Shown one piece after another: positions 21,381 to 31,561 of a stretch of DNA of 64,000 nucleotides. Source of the stretch: Gardnerella vaginalis. GTDB lineage: Bacteria > Actinomycetota > Actinomycetes > Actinomycetales > Bifidobacteriaceae. A program made the translations under genes and the position numbers. Location of the stretch: NCBI RefSeq assembly GCF_001546485.1, contig NZ_KQ956830.1:56266-120265 (forward strand). Direction: 5' to 3'. Every line of letters starts with the position of its first letter. Position 1 is the stretch's first letter. Below the pieces are notes generated by a model, which was given only the letters and a program-made list of their open reading frames with translations, had not been told where the DNA came from and ran no database searches.

Positions 21381-23393
21381 CTACTTCTGATTGTCCAGAT
21401 CAGTAGAACTACTACTAGAACGTGTAATAAGCGTAATAGTCGCACCTTTTTCTATCTTATTGCCAGCATCTTCAGACATGCTCATAACAACATCATCATC
21501 TTTAGCCATAGAATCAGAAACTACTCTGAATCCTTTTGCTTCAAGTATCTTCTTTGCTTGTTTAAAAGTAATCGTGCCAAGATCAATACTTGGAACTTCT
21601 ACCTTTGGAGAGCCTTGAGATACATATACGGTAATAGAACTATGAGGTTTAACTGACGTTCCCGAAGCAGGATTTAAACGCGTTACAGAATCTTCTGGAA
21701 CACTATCTGAATCTTCCTTAACAATATCCGCAGTAAAACCAAGATTCTGCAGTTGAGTTACTACAATATCCTTACTCTGGCCAACTAAACCATCAGGAAT
21801 TTTTGTTAAGCCAGATGCAATATACAGCGTAATTAATGTACCTTTGTCTGCAAAAGAATCTGCGTCTGGATCCGTACGTGTTACATGATCTTTCTTTACA
21901 TTAGCACTATCTTCAACTCGAACGTTAGCAATCTTAAATCCAGCATGCTCGAGTATTTTGCGAGCAGCATCCTGCGATTTACCACTGACATCCGGAACAC
22001 GCGTTGACTGCGGACCTACTGAGAACCACACAGTTACTTTAGATCCAGATGCAACATGTTCACCTCCACGTGGAGACTGTTTAGTGAAAGTTCCTTCTGG
22101 CTGTGAAGACTTATCATCTTCACGAATATCAGGAACTAATCCTAATGCACGCAATTTCTCACGAGCAGCATCCTGTGTTGTTGTCTCCATAAATGTTGGA
22201 ACTACAACATCTCCAGCCATACGACTGCGATTAAGCATAAAAAGAACACCTAATAATACGAGTAGTGCCACTAATACTCCAACAATAGAGCTAATCACTA
22301 CACGTTTACGCCGCTTCGCTTGCATCGTTGCTCGTTGTGCCGCACGTGTGCTCGGTGCGAAAGCTGCAGCATTCGATGTTTCAACTTGACCAGTAATAGG
22401 ATTGAAAGATTGCGTTGCTGCAACATCTGTTGCACTCATAGCCGCGGTAGCAGCAGTCTGTTCAGCTTGCTTGCGAGCCTTCATATTAGCTAAATCTGTG
22501 AGAGGATTAAAAGCCGCAGCAACAGGCACTCCACCATTCATGAATGCTAAAATATCATTTTTAAATTCTGCTGCTGTTGAGTAACGATTTTGACGATCTT
22601 TAGCCATTGCTTTAGCACAAATTTTATCCCACATCACAGGTATGCCTGGAACTAATGTGCTAAGCGGAGTTGCAACTTCAGACACATGTTGGTATGCAAT
22701 AGCTACAGCAGAATCACCTGTAAACGGTGGACGACCTGTTAACATTTCATACAGCACGCAACCAGCAGAATACAAATCAGAACGCATATCAACTTGCTCA
22801 CCACGAGCTTGTTCTGGTGACAAGTATTGCGCAGTACCTACTACTCCTTGTGATTGCGTCATTGTTGTTGCAGAATCGTCAAGAGCACGAGCAATGCCAA
22901 AATCCATCACTTTTACCAAGCCTTGTTCAGAAATCATAATATTTCCAGGCTTAATATCACGGTGAATAATGCCCATGTGATGAGAATATTCCAAAGCATT
23001 AAGCACACCGAGCATAACTTGTTCAGCATCACGTTGACTTAAAGCACCATTCATTTTAAGAATGTCACGTAACGTTTTACCTTTAATATATTCCATTACT
23101 AAATATGGAAGTCGTTCCTCCATACCATTTTCTGCCGTAACGGACTCTTCTCCAGAATCATAAATATTCACTATGTTCGGATTATTCATTTGCGCAATAG
23201 CATGCGCTTCCCTACGGAATCGCGAAAGAAAAATCTCATCATTCGCTAAGTCGGAACGCATAATTTTCACAGCAACTGTACGACCCAAACGCTTATCAAC
23301 TGCAACGCGCACTTCAGCCATACCGCCGCGACCGATAAGCTCTCCTAATTCGTATCTGCCATTCGCTAATGAGGTGGGCATCGTGGTATTCAT
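21381..23393 (-). CDS. pknB: Ser/Thr protein kinase PknB with PASTA repeats
   Basis: 670 residues. The cytosolic kinase domain (about 10-280) has the Gly loop IGRGGMAEV, VAVKIM lysine, HRDIKPGN catalytic loop and DFGIA. A membrane helix lies near 367-392 (VVISSIVGVLVALLVLL). Four PASTA modules follow (starts near VVPTF, TRVPDVSG, TKIPDGLVG and VEVPSIDLG), which sense muropeptides or lipid II outside. It controls cell-wall growth and division targets. The ATG overlaps the end of pknA by four bases, the last gene of the minus-strand operon. Confidence 0.97.
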   Translation of the reverse strand: MNTTMPTSLANGRYELGELIGRGGMAEVRVAVDKRLGRTVAVKIMRSDLANDEIFLSRFRREAHAIAQMNNPNIVNIYDSGEESVTAENGMEERLPYLVMEYIKGKTLRDILKMNGALSQRDAEQVMLGVLNALEYSHHMGIIHRDIKPGNIMISEQGLVKVMDFGIARALDDSATTMTQSQGVVGTAQYLSPEQARGEQVDMRSDLYSAGCVLYEMLTGRPPFTGDSAVAIAYQHVSEVATPLSTLVPGIPVMWDKICAKAMAKDRQNRYSTAAEFKNDILAFMNGGVPVAAAFNPLTDLANMKARKQAEQTAATAAMSATDVAATQSFNPITGQVETSNAAAFAPSTRAAQRATMQAKRRKRVVISSIVGVLVALLVLLGVLFMLNRSRMAGDVVVPTFMETTTQDAAREKLRALGLVPDIREDDKSSQPEGTFTKQSPRGGEHVASGSKVTVWFSVGPQSTRVPDVSGKSQDAARKILEHAGFKIANVRVEDSANVKKDHVTRTDPDADSFADKGTLITLYIASGLTKIPDGLVGQSKDIVVTQLQNLGFTADIVKEDSDSVPEDSVTRLNPASGTSVKPHSSITVYVSQGSPKVEVPSIDLGTITFKQAKKILEAKGFRVVSDSMAKDDDVVMSMSEDAGNKIEKGATITLITRSSSSSTDLDNQK

Positions 23394-24352
23394 TGCTGCT
23401 CCTTGCGATTATTGATATTAAAGATACTAATAATATTAACTTGATTCTGCGGCATACTTTTAATACATCTTATATGCCGTGAATGAGTTGGAAGTATTCC
23501 TGTTGTGTTATTGAAAGTTGTTTCTTGATCAAGTAATCTACGCTCAATACGAGATAGAACTTTTGATACTACTAACGCGTCACTTGGACGATCTTTCGGA
23601 TCTTTCGCAAGCATGGACATAACAAACTGTCGCAATTGCAGATCAATACTCTCCGGCAAAGGTGGCACTGGATCATTCACATGTGCTGCAGCAATATCAA
23701 CTGGAGTTGCACCAGTGAATGGTCTATGTCCACATAATCCTTCATACGCTACCACACCTAAAGAGTAAATATCAGATTGTGCAGTAGCCTGTTCACCTTG
23801 TGCTTGTTCTGGTGAAATGTATTGCGCAGTGCCGACTACCATACCATCTTGTGTAATCTGCTCCTGATCATTGGAATAAGACACGCCAAAATCTGTAATT
23901 TTTACATTCCCGGTTTCAGAAACCATAATATTTGCTGGTTTTACATCTCTATGAATAACACCATGTGAATGCGCTACAAAAAGTCCTCGCGCTGTTTGAA
24001 TAAGAATAGGTAACAAACGAGTTGGCTCAATAATTTTCTCTTTATGATATAAATCAGCTAATGATTTACTCGGCACATATTCCATAATGAGGAACCCAAT
24101 GCCATCATGCTCATAATAATCAAATAATGCAGCAATATTAGGGTGCGCAAGATTAGCTGAATTGTGTGCTTCAGCGCGGAGACGACGCAACTTTGCTTCT
24201 ACATTCGCTGTATCTGTGCGCAAAGCTTTAATCGCCACAATTCGACCTAGTTGAATATCAAAGCCTTTCCAAACTTCTCCCATACCACCTTGAGCAAGGC
24301 GACTATCCAGTCGATAACGGTGATGAACTAATTGTCCTTCAACGAGTTTCAT
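23390..24352 (-). CDS. pknA: Ser/Thr protein kinase PknA, apparently without a membrane anchor
   Basis: 320 residues. A complete kinase domain: LAQGGMGEV Gly loop, VAIKAL, HRDVKPANI, DFGVSY and APE-equivalent SPEQAQGE. After the kinase (about residue 270) only some 50 polar residues remain, ending NRKEQQ, with no hydrophobic helix. Mycobacterial PknA is membrane-anchored, so this protein is probably soluble or bound to partners. It overlaps pbpA by four bases upstream and pknB by four downstream, showing tight coupling. Confidence 0.94.
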   Translation of the reverse strand: MKLVEGQLVHHRYRLDSRLAQGGMGEVWKGFDIQLGRIVAIKALRTDTANVEAKLRRLRAEAHNSANLAHPNIAALFDYYEHDGIGFLIMEYVPSKSLADLYHKEKIIEPTRLLPILIQTARGLFVAHSHGVIHRDVKPANIMVSETGNVKITDFGVSYSNDQEQITQDGMVVGTAQYISPEQAQGEQATAQSDIYSLGVVAYEGLCGHRPFTGATPVDIAAAHVNDPVPPLPESIDLQLRQFVMSMLAKDPKDRPSDALVVSKVLSRIERRLLDQETTFNNTTGILPTHSRHIRCIKSMPQNQVNIISIFNINNRKEQQ

Positions 24353-25815
24353 TGTGTAAGCGCCTCCTTCATCACTTGTCGCATAATTGGCCCCGCAGCA
24401 TAACTACCAAATGTACTGGTATTGTGTACTACTACTGCTATAGCTATTTTAGGATCTTCTGCTGGAGCAAATCCAATAACCCAACCATTTGCTGCCTGAT
24501 TATGCGTTCCAATCTGCGCAGTACCAGTTTTTACAGCAACGTGAATATTTGGTAAAGCGAGATTTGGATTTTCTTTTGTTACTACAGCTTGCATCATAGC
24601 TGATAGTTTTGTTGCACTATCACTACTCATAACTTGATTAAGGATCGTTGGTTTTGTCTGCGATAGCACAGATAAATCACTTGATCTTACACAATCAACA
24701 AGTGTAGGCTTCATAAGCGTACCATTATTAGCAATAGCCGCAGCAATCATAGCATTTTGCAGTGGAGTTACCTTCGCATCACCTTGACCGATTGATTCTA
24801 AAGCAAGTCGATCAGGAGTTGGTTTCAGTGAAAATGTAGAACCTACAGAACGTAACGGAAAACCAGTGTAATCTGATCCATCAACCGGTAATGAATCAAA
24901 GAAACCAAACTTTTTTGCTTGTTTTATAATTGCATCAGAACCTAGCGTATTGCCTAATTGAGCAAAAGCAGTATTAGACGAATAAGCTAAAGCATCTTCA
25001 AATGAGATTTTACCGTTATTACCATTAGCCTGTGCTTCAACATTAGTCAAAGCAACGCTTGTTCCAGGAAGTGTATAACTTGCTCCGGCAGGAATCAATG
25101 TATCCGGTTGATATTTCCCAGATTCCAATGCCGCTGCAGCAACAACTGTCTTAAACGTAGAACCAGGAGCATACAGTTCAGAAACAGTACGATTAAGCAT
25201 TGGATTTGACGCATCCGAAGTTATTTGTTCATAAGACTTATTGACGGCATTAATATCATGAAGAGCTAAAGCATTAGGATCATAACTAGGAGTACTTACC
25301 ATGGCGCGGATTCTGCCAGTTTTTGGTTCAATCGCAACTAAAGCAGCATCTTTATCTTTCAATAAGTTATAAGCAAGATTTTGTAAACGCGCATCAATTG
25401 ACGTTTCAATAGAAGCACCGCGATTAGTTGCACCAGTAAACAGTGATTTAAATCGCTGCCAAAACAGCGCATCTGATTCTCCACTTAATAAACTATTACG
25501 CGAAGCTTCAATACCACGATCAGCACGCTGACTGATAGAAAAATAACCAGTAATTGGAGCATATACCGGACCATTAGCATAGTGACGTTGATAAACAAAC
25601 GCATCCTTAGATGGATCAGATTTTGCTATAACAGTTCCATCTGCTGTGAGAATTGAACCACGAGGAGCACCAAATTCATGATACAAAGCTCTACGATTGC
25701 GAGGATCAGCATTTAAAGCATTAGCATTAATAGATGTAATAACAGTACTTGAAATACCAAGAATAATAAAAAGTATTAATACTGCAACAAAAAGCTCTCT
25801 CAAACTCTTATTCAT
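24349..25815 (-). CDS. pbpA: Penicillin-binding protein 2-type transpeptidase PbpA
   Basis: About 489 residues from the ATG at 25815, which has GAGG eight bases upstream; a GTG three codons earlier is the alternative. One N-terminal membrane helix (ELFVAVLILFIILGISSTVI) and a short non-catalytic part precede the transpeptidase domain with STFK (active serine, PGSTFKTV), SSN (YSSNTAF) and KTGT (VKTGTAQ). It crosslinks peptidoglycan at the septum or cell pole together with the SEDS protein encoded just upstream, whose stop it overlaps. It is a phosphorylation target of PknB/PknA in other actinobacteria (family knowledge). Confidence 0.95.
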   Translation of the reverse strand: MNKSLRELFVAVLILFIILGISSTVITSINANALNADPRNRRALYHEFGAPRGSILTADGTVIAKSDPSKDAFVYQRHYANGPVYAPITGYFSISQRADRGIEASRNSLLSGESDALFWQRFKSLFTGATNRGASIETSIDARLQNLAYNLLKDKDAALVAIEPKTGRIRAMVSTPSYDPNALALHDINAVNKSYEQITSDASNPMLNRTVSELYAPGSTFKTVVAAAALESGKYQPDTLIPAGASYTLPGTSVALTNVEAQANGNNGKISFEDALAYSSNTAFAQLGNTLGSDAIIKQAKKFGFFDSLPVDGSDYTGFPLRSVGSTFSLKPTPDRLALESIGQGDAKVTPLQNAMIAAAIANNGTLMKPTLVDCVRSSDLSVLSQTKPTILNQVMSSDSATKLSAMMQAVVTKENPNLALPNIHVAVKTGTAQIGTHNQAANGWVIGFAPAEDPKIAIAVVVHNTSTFGSYAAGPIMRQVMKEALTQ

Positions 25816-27283
25816 CACTGTCACCTCGATTAACTAAAGGATTGACAGTTGGAACACTAACAATGCTATCTTTTTCAATATTATTATTATCAACAGATGC
25901 AGTGCGAGCACGTTCTTGCAATTCACGTTCACGCAATGCCGCTAACGCTTCATATTGGAAAGTGTCAGAAACCGGCAATGATTCTGGTTTATTTGCAGCA
26001 TGAGAAATAACAATCAGCAAAGCAGCAAGCAAATAATTAGCTACTAAGGAGGATCCACCGGCAGCCATATATGGCAAAGTCAAACCAGTTAGAGGAATTA
26101 CTAAAGTAATACCACCAACAACAGTAAATACTTGAAAAGCCATAGTAAAAACAAGACCTGATGCTAACAACTTACCAAAACCATCTTTAATTTTCATGGC
26201 GGTAATCATACCAGAAGTAATAATAATTAAATACAAAACTAATACAGCAAGAAGTCCTGTAAGACCAAGCTCTTCACCAATAGAAGCATAAATAAAATCG
26301 GAATTAGCTAATGGTGTAAGTGAAGGATGTCCTTGACCTAAACCTGTTCCTATAGTACCTCCAGCAGCTAAACCAAATAAACCAGATACAATCTGCGCAG
26401 ACCCACCAGGAAAACGATTATATATAGCATTATCAAATGGGTGAAGCCACGCATCAACACGATACTGCACATGTGCAAATAATTTTACTGCGACCAAGCA
26501 GCCTACAACAAATGCTATACCACCAACAGCTAGCCAACCTCTGCGTCCTGTTGCAACATACAGCATTGACACAAACATAGCGAAGAACATCAATGATGTA
26601 CCAAGATCATGCTGCACTACAAGCACGCCCATTGACACAGCCCACACTAACGCAATAGGACCAGTATCTCGTAGTCGAGGTAAATGAAAACCTAAAACCT
26701 TATTACCACCTACAGCAAGTCGATCCCGGTGATTAAATAAATATGCCGCAAAGAAAAATGCAAGGAAAAGCTTAGCAAATTCACCCGGTTGAACAGTATG
26801 GCTACCAAAACCAACCCAAATTCTTGCTCCACCAATCTCTTTACCAAAACCTGGAATCATAGGTGAAAGCAATAATACTAAACCTATAACCATGCTAACA
26901 TATGAAAAACGACGCAATATACGATAATCGTTAAGAATAATTACAAAAATAATAGATAAGATGAGTGCAATGCACACCCATACCATTTGTTTCATAGCAA
27001 CATGAGTGTTATTCTGCCGATCAATTCGCGCAATAAGAACTGTACCAATTGCAGTCAACAGCATAATACATGGTAAAATGGCTTGACTTGCATAAGGTTG
27101 TTTAACGAGAAGAACACCCCAAAACACTAAGAATAACGCCATAACAATAAGTAGCATTGCTGTGTAACTAGCAGACACATATCCATCTATACGAAAGAAC
27201 ATTTGCAAAAATGCCATTCCAGAAAGTAGTGTTGCAAAAAGAAGTAATGCTATCTGTCGAATACGCGTAGCAATAAGATTCAT
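25808..27283 (-). CDS. rodA: SEDS peptidoglycan glycosyltransferase (RodA/FtsW family)
   Basis: 491 residues with about ten to twelve membrane helices and the SEDS signatures: WVGFGSHTVQPGEFAKLFLA (Gln-Pro-Gly-Glu), VVQHDLGTSLMF, and the C-terminal GGSSLVANYLLAALLIV. SEDS enzymes polymerise lipid II into glycan strands and pair with a class B PBP, here PbpA. The last 55 residues form a cytosolic tail rich in Arg and Asp. It overlaps pstP by four bases. The name rodA follows the actinobacterial cluster; FtsW is a close relative and the exact role cannot be told from sequence. Confidence 0.95.
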   Translation of the reverse strand: MNLIATRIRQIALLLFATLLSGMAFLQMFFRIDGYVSASYTAMLLIVMALFLVFWGVLLVKQPYASQAILPCIMLLTAIGTVLIARIDRQNNTHVAMKQMVWVCIALILSIIFVIILNDYRILRRFSYVSMVIGLVLLLSPMIPGFGKEIGGARIWVGFGSHTVQPGEFAKLFLAFFFAAYLFNHRDRLAVGGNKVLGFHLPRLRDTGPIALVWAVSMGVLVVQHDLGTSLMFFAMFVSMLYVATGRRGWLAVGGIAFVVGCLVAVKLFAHVQYRVDAWLHPFDNAIYNRFPGGSAQIVSGLFGLAAGGTIGTGLGQGHPSLTPLANSDFIYASIGEELGLTGLLAVLVLYLIIITSGMITAMKIKDGFGKLLASGLVFTMAFQVFTVVGGITLVIPLTGLTLPYMAAGGSSLVANYLLAALLIVISHAANKPESLPVSDTFQYEALAALRERELQERARTASVDNNNIEKDSIVSVPTVNPLVNRGDSDE

Positions 27284-28935
27284 GATTTTTTACCCTTCTG
27301 CTCCGCATTATTCTTTTCTTTATTTTTATTGGCTACGCTATTTTGTTTACTACGACTCTTTTCTTGTGCCCTCGCGTGCATTTCTCTACGAATAAGAGCA
27401 GCATGACCACGAGCTTCTGCTAAATTACTAAAGCTAATGCCTTCTTTTAATTGTTCTTGCCATGATTTATCAAGATTTTTTACCTTAATATCCGTAGTTT
27501 CTACTTCATGAGATAAAGCTACACCAAAAATATTTGTTGGCACTCCTTGGTAAATAACTACCCTATTATTACTCCTGCCAATGTAATATTGCGTTTGCGT
27601 CCAAGCGTATACTCCATAAGCTGCACCAACAACAATGATCAATCCAAGTAATATTCCCAGAGCAGTTCCTATGCGAGTCCACCTACGCCTTAAAGAATGA
27701 GCACGATGTTCTTCATCCTGTTCGTGTTTCATAGCACGAGCAACATCTGGATCATGAGGATCTGTAGAAACATGACCATTCTTTTTGGTAACTACAGGAA
27801 TTTCATTTGTATCAGCCGTGTGCAATTCTCCTGATTCTTCGCGAAGATGTGAAGGTTGCACTATTCTTGCCGCCGGAATTGCTTCTTCGTGAATAGTAGA
27901 AGCATTATCTTCATCTTGTACGAGTTTAGCAGCACGCTGAGCTGGCGAATTTTTATCTTCACGTAATACAGGCGTTGAAGATACTGCCTTATTAACAATA
28001 TCTGCAATAGATTCAAGATCCTTACCTGCAGCACCGCCGATGAGTGGCGTTTGATGAGGCAAATCAAACGCATCAGCATCCAACGCAAGTGTGGCATCAG
28101 CAATAACTGCCGTAGCATTATCAGTACTTCCAGCACGAAGTGCCATAGCTACTAACTTTTGAGCACATTCTTCCTGATTGGAAACGGTACTCATAACATC
28201 TTGAATAGTAGAATCTTCGAGTACTCCACATACTCCATCTGAGCATAACAACCAGCGGTCAGAAGGATGAGCTGCTCTCACAGCAATATCTGGACGCGGA
28301 TCGATATCAAAATCACCTAACACTCGCATAACAACATTACGTTGAGGATGGTTACGAGCTTCTTCTGGAGTAATATGACCGGTATCAATCAAATGTTGTA
28401 CATAACTATGATCAGTAGTCATACGTATGAGACGATTATCACGAAGTAAATATGCTCGGGAATCTCCTAAATGTGCTAAAACCCAGTATCCTCGAACAAG
28501 AGTTACCGCTGTAACAGTTGTACCCATTCCAGCAAGACGGCGCTCACGTTTAGCTTTGCCAACAATCGCATCATGCGCAGCCATAATCGATGTTTCCATC
28601 ATTGAAGATACTGCTTTTACATCATGCGGACGTGAATCTTGCTCAATATGAGCGAGAGATCGGATAGCAATAGTGGAAGCTGTGTCGCCTCCTGCATGAC
28701 CACCCATACCGTCACAAATAGCAGCTAAATGTTCACCAGCAAATGCAGAATCTTGATTATTACTGCGTACAGTTCCAACATCACTCACTGCAGTAGCATA
28801 CATAAATAATACTTTTTCAACAGATTCTACAGGAGCTGCTGGCTTATTATCTTGAACATGAGAAGATACTACTTCTTCAATACTACTAGTAGCAGTTCGT
28901 ACTTTTTCTTCATCATTTGAATTGATCTGTACCAT
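27280..28935 (-). CDS. pstP: PP2C-type Ser/Thr protein phosphatase PstP
   Basis: 551 residues. The PP2C domain (about 45-285) has metal-binding motifs: DGMGGHAGGD, GTTVTAV, HLGDSRAYLL, LLCSDGV and STDNATAVI. A cytosolic linker of about 120 residues is followed by one membrane helix (ALGILLGLIIVVGAAYGVYAW) and a short outer domain, then a Lys/Asn-rich end. PstP reverses phosphorylation by PknA/PknB. GAGGTAGCAAT precedes the ATG. It follows fhaB by four bases. Confidence 0.95.
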   Translation of the reverse strand: MVQINSNDEEKVRTATSSIEEVVSSHVQDNKPAAPVESVEKVLFMYATAVSDVGTVRSNNQDSAFAGEHLAAICDGMGGHAGGDTASTIAIRSLAHIEQDSRPHDVKAVSSMMETSIMAAHDAIVGKAKRERRLAGMGTTVTAVTLVRGYWVLAHLGDSRAYLLRDNRLIRMTTDHSYVQHLIDTGHITPEEARNHPQRNVVMRVLGDFDIDPRPDIAVRAAHPSDRWLLCSDGVCGVLEDSTIQDVMSTVSNQEECAQKLVAMALRAGSTDNATAVIADATLALDADAFDLPHQTPLIGGAAGKDLESIADIVNKAVSSTPVLREDKNSPAQRAAKLVQDEDNASTIHEEAIPAARIVQPSHLREESGELHTADTNEIPVVTKKNGHVSTDPHDPDVARAMKHEQDEEHRAHSLRRRWTRIGTALGILLGLIIVVGAAYGVYAWTQTQYYIGRSNNRVVIYQGVPTNIFGVALSHEVETTDIKVKNLDKSWQEQLKEGISFSNLAEARGHAALIRREMHARAQEKSRSKQNSVANKNKEKNNAEQKGKKS

Positions 28936-28939
28936 ATTG

Positions 28940-29473
28940 CTACCTCAATTCAAACATTGTTGCACCAATTCGCACTGAAGTGCGTGGAGTTAATACAACA
29001 GGCTCAGTAACACGAATATGACCAATCATAGTGCCATTAGTGCTACCTAAATCTTCAAGAACCCACGCATGAACCGCTTGATTAAAATAAACGCGAGCAT
29101 GATGAGAAGACACAAACTCGTCGTTTAATACTACCGTATTAGAAGCTGAACGACCCAACGTAACACCAGCAGCATTTAAAGGAAACGAGGAACCAGCTAA
29201 AGGTCCATCAATAACAACTAGTAAAGTTGGTTCATCTCCCGAACTTTCAGTTGCTGCAGATTCTAATGGCGCAGGAGATACTTGTTTTTGTGAAGACTGT
29301 TCAGTAGCTACATCGTGAGACGCACGTCGAGACTTCTTCCAAAAATGCTTTTTTTTAGGACTAAAAACCTCAATATCACGTCTTAATGAGCGAATAGCGC
29401 ACCATACAAAAAACCAAAGCAAAGCTAAAAAGCTATACTTCAATATTGCAAACGTTAATTCAGTAAACATCAT
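28940..29473 (-). CDS. fhaB: FHA-domain membrane protein FhaB (FipA-like)
   Basis: 177 residues. N-terminal membrane helix (ILKYSFLALLWFFVWCAI), a linker with basic residues, and an FHA domain (about 85-177) with the phospho-threonine site signature GRSASNTVVL, SSHHARVYF and LGSTNGTMIG. In mycobacteria FhaB/FipA reads PknA/PknB phosphorylation on division proteins including FtsZ and FtsQ. It sits at its usual place between fhaA and pstP. Confidence 0.94.
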   Translation of the reverse strand: MMFTELTFAILKYSFLALLWFFVWCAIRSLRRDIEVFSPKKKHFWKKSRRASHDVATEQSSQKQVSPAPLESAATESSGDEPTLLVVIDGPLAGSSFPLNAAGVTLGRSASNTVVLNDEFVSSHHARVYFNQAVHAWVLEDLGSTNGTMIGHIRVTEPVVLTPRTSVRIGATMFELR

Positions 29474-29506
29474 GCGCTTTATCGTCTCCTCAATCAGAAA
29501 TACTTA

Positions 29507-30208
29507 CTACTCCTGCTCTTGAGACGATGCCCAATAGAGAATACGCGTACGTCCAATAGTGATAGTATTACCATCAACCAATGTTGCTGCAGGCACTTGG
29601 TGACCTTCTACATAGGTACCATTTGTAGATCCAAGATCTCGAGCAATAACACCATCAGGCGTAATATCAATACCAAGATGGTGACGAGAAATACCAGGAT
29701 CATCAATAACAATATCGCAACCAGATCCACGACCTAGAATTGTGCGATCTTTAGTAAGCAAATACTGATTGCCATTAATTTCAAGCATTGGATGATTCTG
29801 CTGCTGATCATCAGTAGTAACAGGAACTGCATTACCTTGAACAGATTCGGAAGTTAAATGGAAATTGCCTTTTGTAAGCTCCAAATCCTCTTCAAAAATA
29901 ACAACTACCGGACCAACAAAAGCATAATGCTGACTTTTAGCATATTGCGTAAGATTATCAGCAAGCTCATTAGCTAATGCTTCACTACCCCACTGCTCAA
30001 TATGGTCAAAATCTGGAGTACTTAATTTAAAACGATATTCATTCGGTGCCACGGTGTGATCGCGACCAATAGGCATCGCTTCAGCATCAATTTCACGTTC
30101 CAAAGCACTCGAAAAATCAACTGGCTGTAAATCTTTGGAGCCGAATTTTGCGAAGACGCCGTTCATTGCACCTTCCACGCTCTTCTCAAATCGGTCAAAC
30201 ACGCTCAT
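29507..30208 (-). CDS. fhaA: DUF3662/FHA protein FhaA
   Basis: 233 residues. Residues 1-115 are the DUF3662 domain (FEKSVEGAMNGVFAKFGSKDLQP start). A short linker leads to a C-terminal FHA domain with LGRGSGCDIVI, GISRHHLGI and LGSTNGTYVE. It is the first gene of the operon, with AAAGGG ahead of the ATG at 30208. Mycobacterial FhaA binds the phosphorylated pseudokinase of MviN/MurJ and slows lipid II flipping, so the pseudokinase gene at 52.5-54.7 kb is a likely partner here. The linker is much shorter than the several hundred residues in mycobacteria. Confidence 0.95.
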   Translation of the reverse strand: MSVFDRFEKSVEGAMNGVFAKFGSKDLQPVDFSSALEREIDAEAMPIGRDHTVAPNEYRFKLSTPDFDHIEQWGSEALANELADNLTQYAKSQHYAFVGPVVVIFEEDLELTKGNFHLTSESVQGNAVPVTTDDQQQNHPMLEINGNQYLLTKDRTILGRGSGCDIVIDDPGISRHHLGIDITPDGVIARDLGSTNGTYVEGHQVPAATLVDGNTITIGRTRILYWASSQEQE

Positions 30209-30338
30209 GGTAAACCCTTTCTATCTGTTCAACATAGTACTCGCCCCAAGTACTGTGTTCAACTTGCACACACTATATCTTGCTATATTTTTCTTATTTA
30301 TCTATATCATTCCATAAGTATTGGCGTGCATTTGCATC

Positions 30339-31097
30339 ATGCTAAGTGTAATCTTAACAAGTATGATGCAGAAAAATAACAGTAATCATAGCGTATTATC
30401 ACTATTCGCACGCAATACCACTACATTTTTTATATTATTACTTGCAGTTGTTATTCCTTGCTTGGGTAAAGCATTCCTTATTGATGGTAAAGAACGCGCT
30501 TATGAAGCATCTATTGTTGCTTGGTTTCATAATAGCGCTCCAGTTTCAATACTTTATTGCTCTAAAATTTTAGCTATTATTTTTTCCACTAAAGGGTGTT
30601 TAGTAATACTTGCACTACTTACTATTCTTTCCTTGTATATAGGTAAAAATTGGAAGCTCACTTGTATTCAGCTTTTCATTTCATTAATACCTATGATTTA
30701 TATTTTCGCAGTAAAATTTGCAGTTCATCGTCCACGACCATATATTGGCTTACACATTAAAGTACCATCTGATCCAAGTTTTCCTAGTGGTCATACTTCA
30801 GCCGCAGTTGCAATTTGTGTCATGACAATGCTCATTATTTATGTTGTCAAACCATCTATTATTCAGCTTGGTTTACTTTTTAGTGCAATATTGGTTGTTA
30901 TTGTTGCTATTTCTCGTCTTATTGTTGCAGCACATTTTCCTACAGACGTATTAACTGCTGCGATTATATATCCATTGCTTTCAATGAGCATATTGCGATC
31001 ATGCCAACATCATCACTTATATATCGATCACAGAAAAGACAATGGATATATTGGCAAAAAATCTACTCAAAGCAGTACTACAACAACTCATAAGTAA
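30339..31097 (+). CDS. PAP2-family membrane phosphatase
   Basis: About 252 residues from the ATG at 30339; no good ribosome site is visible and nearby starts (TTG 30321, ATG 30363) are possible. Five to six membrane helices. The three phosphatase motifs are present: KFAVHRPRP, PSGH (SFPSGHTSA) and SRLIVAAHFPTDV. This points to dephosphorylation of a lipid phosphate such as undecaprenyl pyrophosphate or phosphatidic-type lipids. The C-terminal end is a His/Lys/Thr-rich cytosolic tail. The stop lies 34 bases before mscL. Confidence 0.88.
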   Translation: MLSVILTSMMQKNNSNHSVLSLFARNTTTFFILLLAVVIPCLGKAFLIDGKERAYEASIVAWFHNSAPVSILYCSKILAIIFSTKGCLVILALLTILSLYIGKNWKLTCIQLFISLIPMIYIFAVKFAVHRPRPYIGLHIKVPSDPSFPSGHTSAAVAICVMTMLIIYVVKPSIIQLGLLFSAILVVIVAISRLIVAAHFPTDVLTAAIIYPLLSMSILRSCQHHHLYIDHRKDNGYIGKKSTQSSTTTTHK

Positions 31098-31131
31098 ACT
31101 TTTATAACAGTAGAAGCAAAGGAAGTTTTTT

Positions 31132-31545
31132 ATGATTCGAGGATTTAAAAAATTTATTCTACGCGGCAGTGTTATTGATATGGCTGTCGGTGTCGTAATG
31201 GGCAGCGCAGTCACTGCTGTAGTAACAGCAATCGTAAAACATATTATTAATCCTCTTATTGCCATGATTTGTGGAAAACCAGAGCTTGATGGCGTATTAA
31301 CTATAACCATGAATAGTGCCACTATCTCTTTCGGTGCAGTAATTGGAGCTTTACTTAATTTCCTTATTGTTGCCACTGCAGTATATTTCTGCATTGTTGT
31401 TCCTATTAATAAATTACGTGAAATTGGTGCAGATTTATTACAAATAGAGCATGAAAAAACAGAGGAAGAGAAACGCAAAGAACGTGAAGAAAAAACTATT
31501 CAACTTTTGCAAGATATTCGCAATGAACTAGTAGAACGCCGTTAA
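31132..31545 (+). CDS. mscL: Large-conductance mechanosensitive channel MscL
   Basis: 137 residues. The N-terminal amphipathic helix (FKKFILRGSVIDMAVGVVMG) leads into the pore helix TM1 (GVVMGSAVTAVVTAIV), then a periplasmic-type loop and TM2 (GAVIGALLNFLIVATAVYFCIVVPIN). The charged C-terminal bundle (KTEEEKRKEREEKTIQLLQDIR) completes the fold. It releases pressure under osmotic downshock. The start has AAAGGAAG upstream. Confidence 0.96.
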   Translation: MIRGFKKFILRGSVIDMAVGVVMGSAVTAVVTAIVKHIINPLIAMICGKPELDGVLTITMNSATISFGAVIGALLNFLIVATAVYFCIVVPINKLREIGADLLQIEHEKTEEEKRKEREEKTIQLLQDIRNELVERR

Positions 31546-31561
31546 TAACTAAGTTTTCTTC

